DNA of 7,606 bases, taken from positions 1 to 7,606 of the forward strand of contig JALVQH010000016.1 of assembly GCA_027031505.1 (NCBI GenBank). The letters are read 5' to 3'. The notes beneath the pieces were generated by a model. It was not told the origin of the DNA. It searched no databases and saw only the letters and a list, made by a program, of their open reading frames with translations. Below are positions 6,290 through 7,606 of the stretch, in pieces (the first letter of the stretch is position 1; the number at the start of each line of letters is the position of its first letter). The translations under genes and the position numbers were made by a program. The DNA comes from Campylobacteraceae bacterium. Lineage in GTDB: Bacteria; Campylobacterota; Campylobacteria; Campylobacterales; Sulfurovaceae.

Positions 6290-6613
6290 ATGCAATACTA
6301 CCTCTACCTCTTCGCCGCCATCCTCCTCGAAGTGGCCGGCACGACCTCGATGAAACTCTCTGACGGGTTCACCCGCCTCTGGCCATCAGTAGCGATGATG
6401 GTTTTCTACCTCCTCTCCCTCGGCGCCCTCACGCTGGCGCTCAAACGCTTCGATATGAGTATGGCGTATGCGATCTGGTCGGGTCTCGGTACGGCATTGA
6501 TCACAATCGTGGGGATTTATCTCTTCAAAGAACCCGTCAGCCTCGCAAGGATCGGCAGCATTGCCCTGATCATCATCGGGGTGGTGGGGCTGCATTTGAC
6601 GTCGCAGGCGTGA
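6290..6613 (+). CDS. Small multidrug resistance (SMR) family transporter, EmrE-like
   Basis: This 107-residue, four-helix inner-membrane protein has the normal SMR length. Glu14 in LLEVAGTTSMK is the single membrane-embedded carboxylate that binds protons and cationic substrates. SDGFTRLWPSV (24-34) follows helix 1, and AYAIWSGLGTALI contains Tyr60 and Trp63, at the same positions as the substrate-contacting residues of EmrE. The EVAGTT context and GFTRLWPS loop match the EmrE/Qac type better than the SugE/Gdx guanidinium type, which usually has a tryptophan in the 'EVVWA' segment. It should act as an antiparallel dimer exchanging protons for quaternary ammonium compounds or similar cations. 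It shares the strand of the RND operon but is separated by 375 bases of repeats, so it probably has its own transcript. SMR genes are frequent integron cassettes, and an integron integrase lies downstream, but no attC site flanks this gene. Confidence 0.93.
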   Translation: MQYYLYLFAAILLEVAGTTSMKLSDGFTRLWPSVAMMVFYLLSLGALTLALKRFDMSMAYAIWSGLGTALITIVGIYLFKEPVSLARIGSIALIIIGVVGLHLTSQA

Positions 6614-6633
6614 TCAACAATTTCGATTACGCC
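6607..6633 (+). terminator. Stem-loop over the SMR stop codon, possible weak terminator
   Basis: GGCGTGATC (6607-6615) pairs with GATTACGCC (6625-6633) across a 9-base loop: nine pairs in RNA, one of them G-U. The stop codon TGA is inside the left arm. No T tract follows (the next bases are GGGGAAAA), so efficient intrinsic termination is doubtful; it may protect the mRNA end instead. Confidence 0.35.
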
Positions 6634-6639
6634 GGGGAA

Positions 6640-6771
6640 AAGGAGGTGATAATGATAACTCAAGCGAATCCACTCTATCAGGGGACTTCAGTCCCACACA
6701 ATAGTCGTCAGATATTATCCAGCGGGCTGAATACCCGCCCTTTATTCATCTCCGCCACAACATGCGTATAG
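6640..6771 (+). other. Orphan Shine-Dalgarno with 39-codon frame, possible remnant of a lost gene
   Basis: AAGGAGGTGAT (6640-6650) is an 11-base match to the complement of the 16S rRNA 3' end. An ATG follows at 6652, five bases after AGGAGG. The frame runs 39 codons (starting MITQANPLYQ) to a TAG at 6769-6771, crossing the REP-like palindrome at 6682 and then running antisense through the end of the integrase gene. I recognise no family. It could be the decapitated start of a former gene after the SMR gene, broken when the integrase block or palindrome arrived, or a genuine small peptide. Translation past about 6680 is probably meaningless. Confidence 0.25.
6682..6695. repeat. REP-like palindrome, single copy 5
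   Basis: GGGACT-TC-AGTCCC is identical to unit 1 (6072-6085) about 600 bases away and in the same orientation. It lies between two convergent genes, 12 bases beyond the integrase stop codon, a typical REP location. The hairpin could help end the integrase transcript, but no T run accompanies it on either strand. Confidence 0.6.
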
Positions 6772-7606
6772 ATCATGGTCGTTTCCACCGATTTGTGCCC
6801 CAGCAACTCCTGAATGCTTCTGAGGTCAATGCCGCTTTGCAAAAGGTGTGTCGCATAAGAGTGTCTGAAAATATGTGAGCTGACACGTTTGTGTATCTGT
6901 GCTTTTTGTGCGGCCTGCTTGATGTTGCGTCCCAGCGTTTTTTCGTGTACGTGATGCCGTCGTATGGTATCGTTTCTTGGGTCTTTGGAAACGTTTCGCA
7001 TCGGAAAGAGAAATTGCCACTTGGTTTCAAACTTGGCATTGGGGTATTTGCGCTCCAGCGCATACGGCATATGCACACTCCCGTATCCGTCTGCTCTATC
7101 TTTTGCGTGCAAACTTTCCACATACTCTACTTGAGCCTTGAGTTGCTGTTTGACGGCTTGGGGTAGTGGCACAGTTCTGTCGTTGAGACTTTTGCTGTCC
7201 CAGATGTAAACCTTGTCAAATCCAAAATCGATGTCTTTGATACGCAAATTCAGGGCTTCACTCATGCGAAGTCCGCACCCGTACATCATATACACAATGA
7301 GCTGATAAACTCCCGTGAGATTGTCCAGTACTTTTTTCACCTCATCTTTGGTCAGCACCTGTGGGATACGTTTCCGCTCCTGAGCTCTCAAGGCTTGTAT
7401 ATTCCACGAACTCATATCGACACCGAGCACTTCCCTGTATAGAAACAACAAGGCGGAAAAAGCTTGATTCTGTGTGGTGGGTGATACTTTCTTCTGGGCG
7501 GCGAGATAGGTCAGGAACGCTTCGATTTCAGGTTTGGCCATCTGGATCGGGTGTTTTTTATTGTGATAGAATATGTAGTACTTTATCCAGTAAATATAAG
7601 TTCTTT
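6708..7606 (-). CDS. intI: Integron integrase (IntI-type tyrosine recombinase), N-terminus beyond window
   Basis: It catalyses site-specific recombination between attI and attC sites to insert or excise gene cassettes. Numbered from the methionine at 7541, catalytic residues are Arg92 (GLRMSEAL), Lys117, His223 and Arg226 (HIFRHSYATH), His249 (LGHKSVETTMIYTH) and the nucleophile Tyr258. Adding 54 gives the Arg146, Arg280 and Tyr312 of IntI1, so spacing is gap-free. The IntI-specific extra segment is present at about 160-200: ALERKYPNAKF, KWQFLFP, then RRHHVHEKTL. XerC/D and phage integrases lack it. The frame has no stop from 7541 to the edge, and its 21 extra codons (RTYIYWIKYY, later HNKKHP) match the IntI N-terminal domain; 7541 also lacks a ribosome binding site. 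About 30 residues are therefore outside the window. GC is well below the efflux genes, suggesting separate acquisition. attI and cassettes would be expected beyond 7606. Confidence 0.93.
   Translation of the reverse strand, partial: RTYIYWIKYYIFYHNKKHPIQMAKPEIEAFLTYLAAQKKVSPTTQNQAFSALLFLYREVLGVDMSSWNIQALRAQERKRIPQVLTKDEVKKVLDNLTGVYQLIVYMMYGCGLRMSEALNLRIKDIDFGFDKVYIWDSKSLNDRTVPLPQAVKQQLKAQVEYVESLHAKDRADGYGSVHMPYALERKYPNAKFETKWQFLFPMRNVSKDPRNDTIRRHHVHEKTLGRNIKQAAQKAQIHKRVSSHIFRHSYATHLLQSGIDLRSIQELLGHKSVETTMIYTHVVAEMNKGRVFSPLDNI

Noticed and set aside
6640..6650. Remnant of the 16S rRNA 3' end on the minus strand
   Set aside because: Only the anti-Shine-Dalgarno segment matches; the sequence on either side does not continue into 16S rRNA, and an ATG at ideal spacing makes a ribosome binding site the better reading.
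6614..6707. attC or attI site next to the SMR gene or at the 3' end of intI
   Set aside because: I looked on both strands for GTTRRRY and RYYYAAC with foldable arms and found none; an ACTTAAC at 6263-6269 fits RYYYAAC but is part of a heptamer array and has no partner.
6708..7606. XerC/XerD or phage integrase
   Set aside because: The ALERKYPNAKF to RRHHVHEKTL insert and gap-free spacing to the IntI1 catalytic residues are specific to integron integrases.

Overview
The window reads as accessory chromosomal DNA from a Gram-negative bacterium. A complete tripartite (outer-membrane, periplasmic, inner-membrane) efflux operon requires a double membrane. The efflux block is GC-rich (near 60% in lines I counted), while the right-hand integrase is clearly lower (about 40-47%). 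A sulfur-oxidising type of Campylobacterota (epsilonproteobacteria) with elevated GC is my best guess from the flavour of the MscS tail and the pump proteins. This is inference; nothing in the window fixes the taxon.

Layout from left to right. 1-252 is the C-terminal end of an MscS-like mechanosensitive channel. A good sigma70-type promoter overlaps its stop codon, and a perfect 6-1-6 palindrome (276-288) sits at the predicted transcription start. Then follows a tight operon on the + strand: TetR-family regulator (308-907), TolC-family outer-membrane channel (904-2142), a short HlyD/MFP-type adaptor (2139-2852) and an RND inner-membrane permease of the HAE1/AcrB type (2867-5914). The first three genes are joined by ATGA stop/start overlaps and the last gap is 14 bases. 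The regulator probably represses its own operon by covering the start site, and the other three gene products should assemble into one proton-driven pump spanning both membranes.

5915-6289 is a repeat-rich, gene-free stretch. It holds an in-phase heptamer array that begins in the permease stop codon and ends in four GGG runs able to form a G-quadruplex. Two pairs of inverted REP-like palindromes with core GGRCTTCAGYCC follow, the first pair enclosed by a perfect 13-base inverted repeat. A second heptamer array lies just before the ribosome binding site of the next gene.

6290-6613 encodes an EmrE-like small multidrug resistance (SMR) transporter. After it come a stem-loop on its stop codon, an almost ideal Shine-Dalgarno sequence leading into a 39-codon orphan frame, and a fifth REP-like palindrome. 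From 6708 to the right edge, on the minus strand, runs an integron integrase (IntI). Its frame stays open to the edge, so the methionine at 7541 is not the true start. In the usual integron geometry attI and any gene cassettes would lie beyond 7606, outside the window.

Together the genes form a drug and toxicant efflux neighbourhood: the SMR protein can move cationic compounds into the periplasm, where an RND-TolC system could collect them. The parts most worth following up are the integron integrase at the edge and the structured repeat cluster between the two efflux loci. The efflux operon itself is of a common kind.
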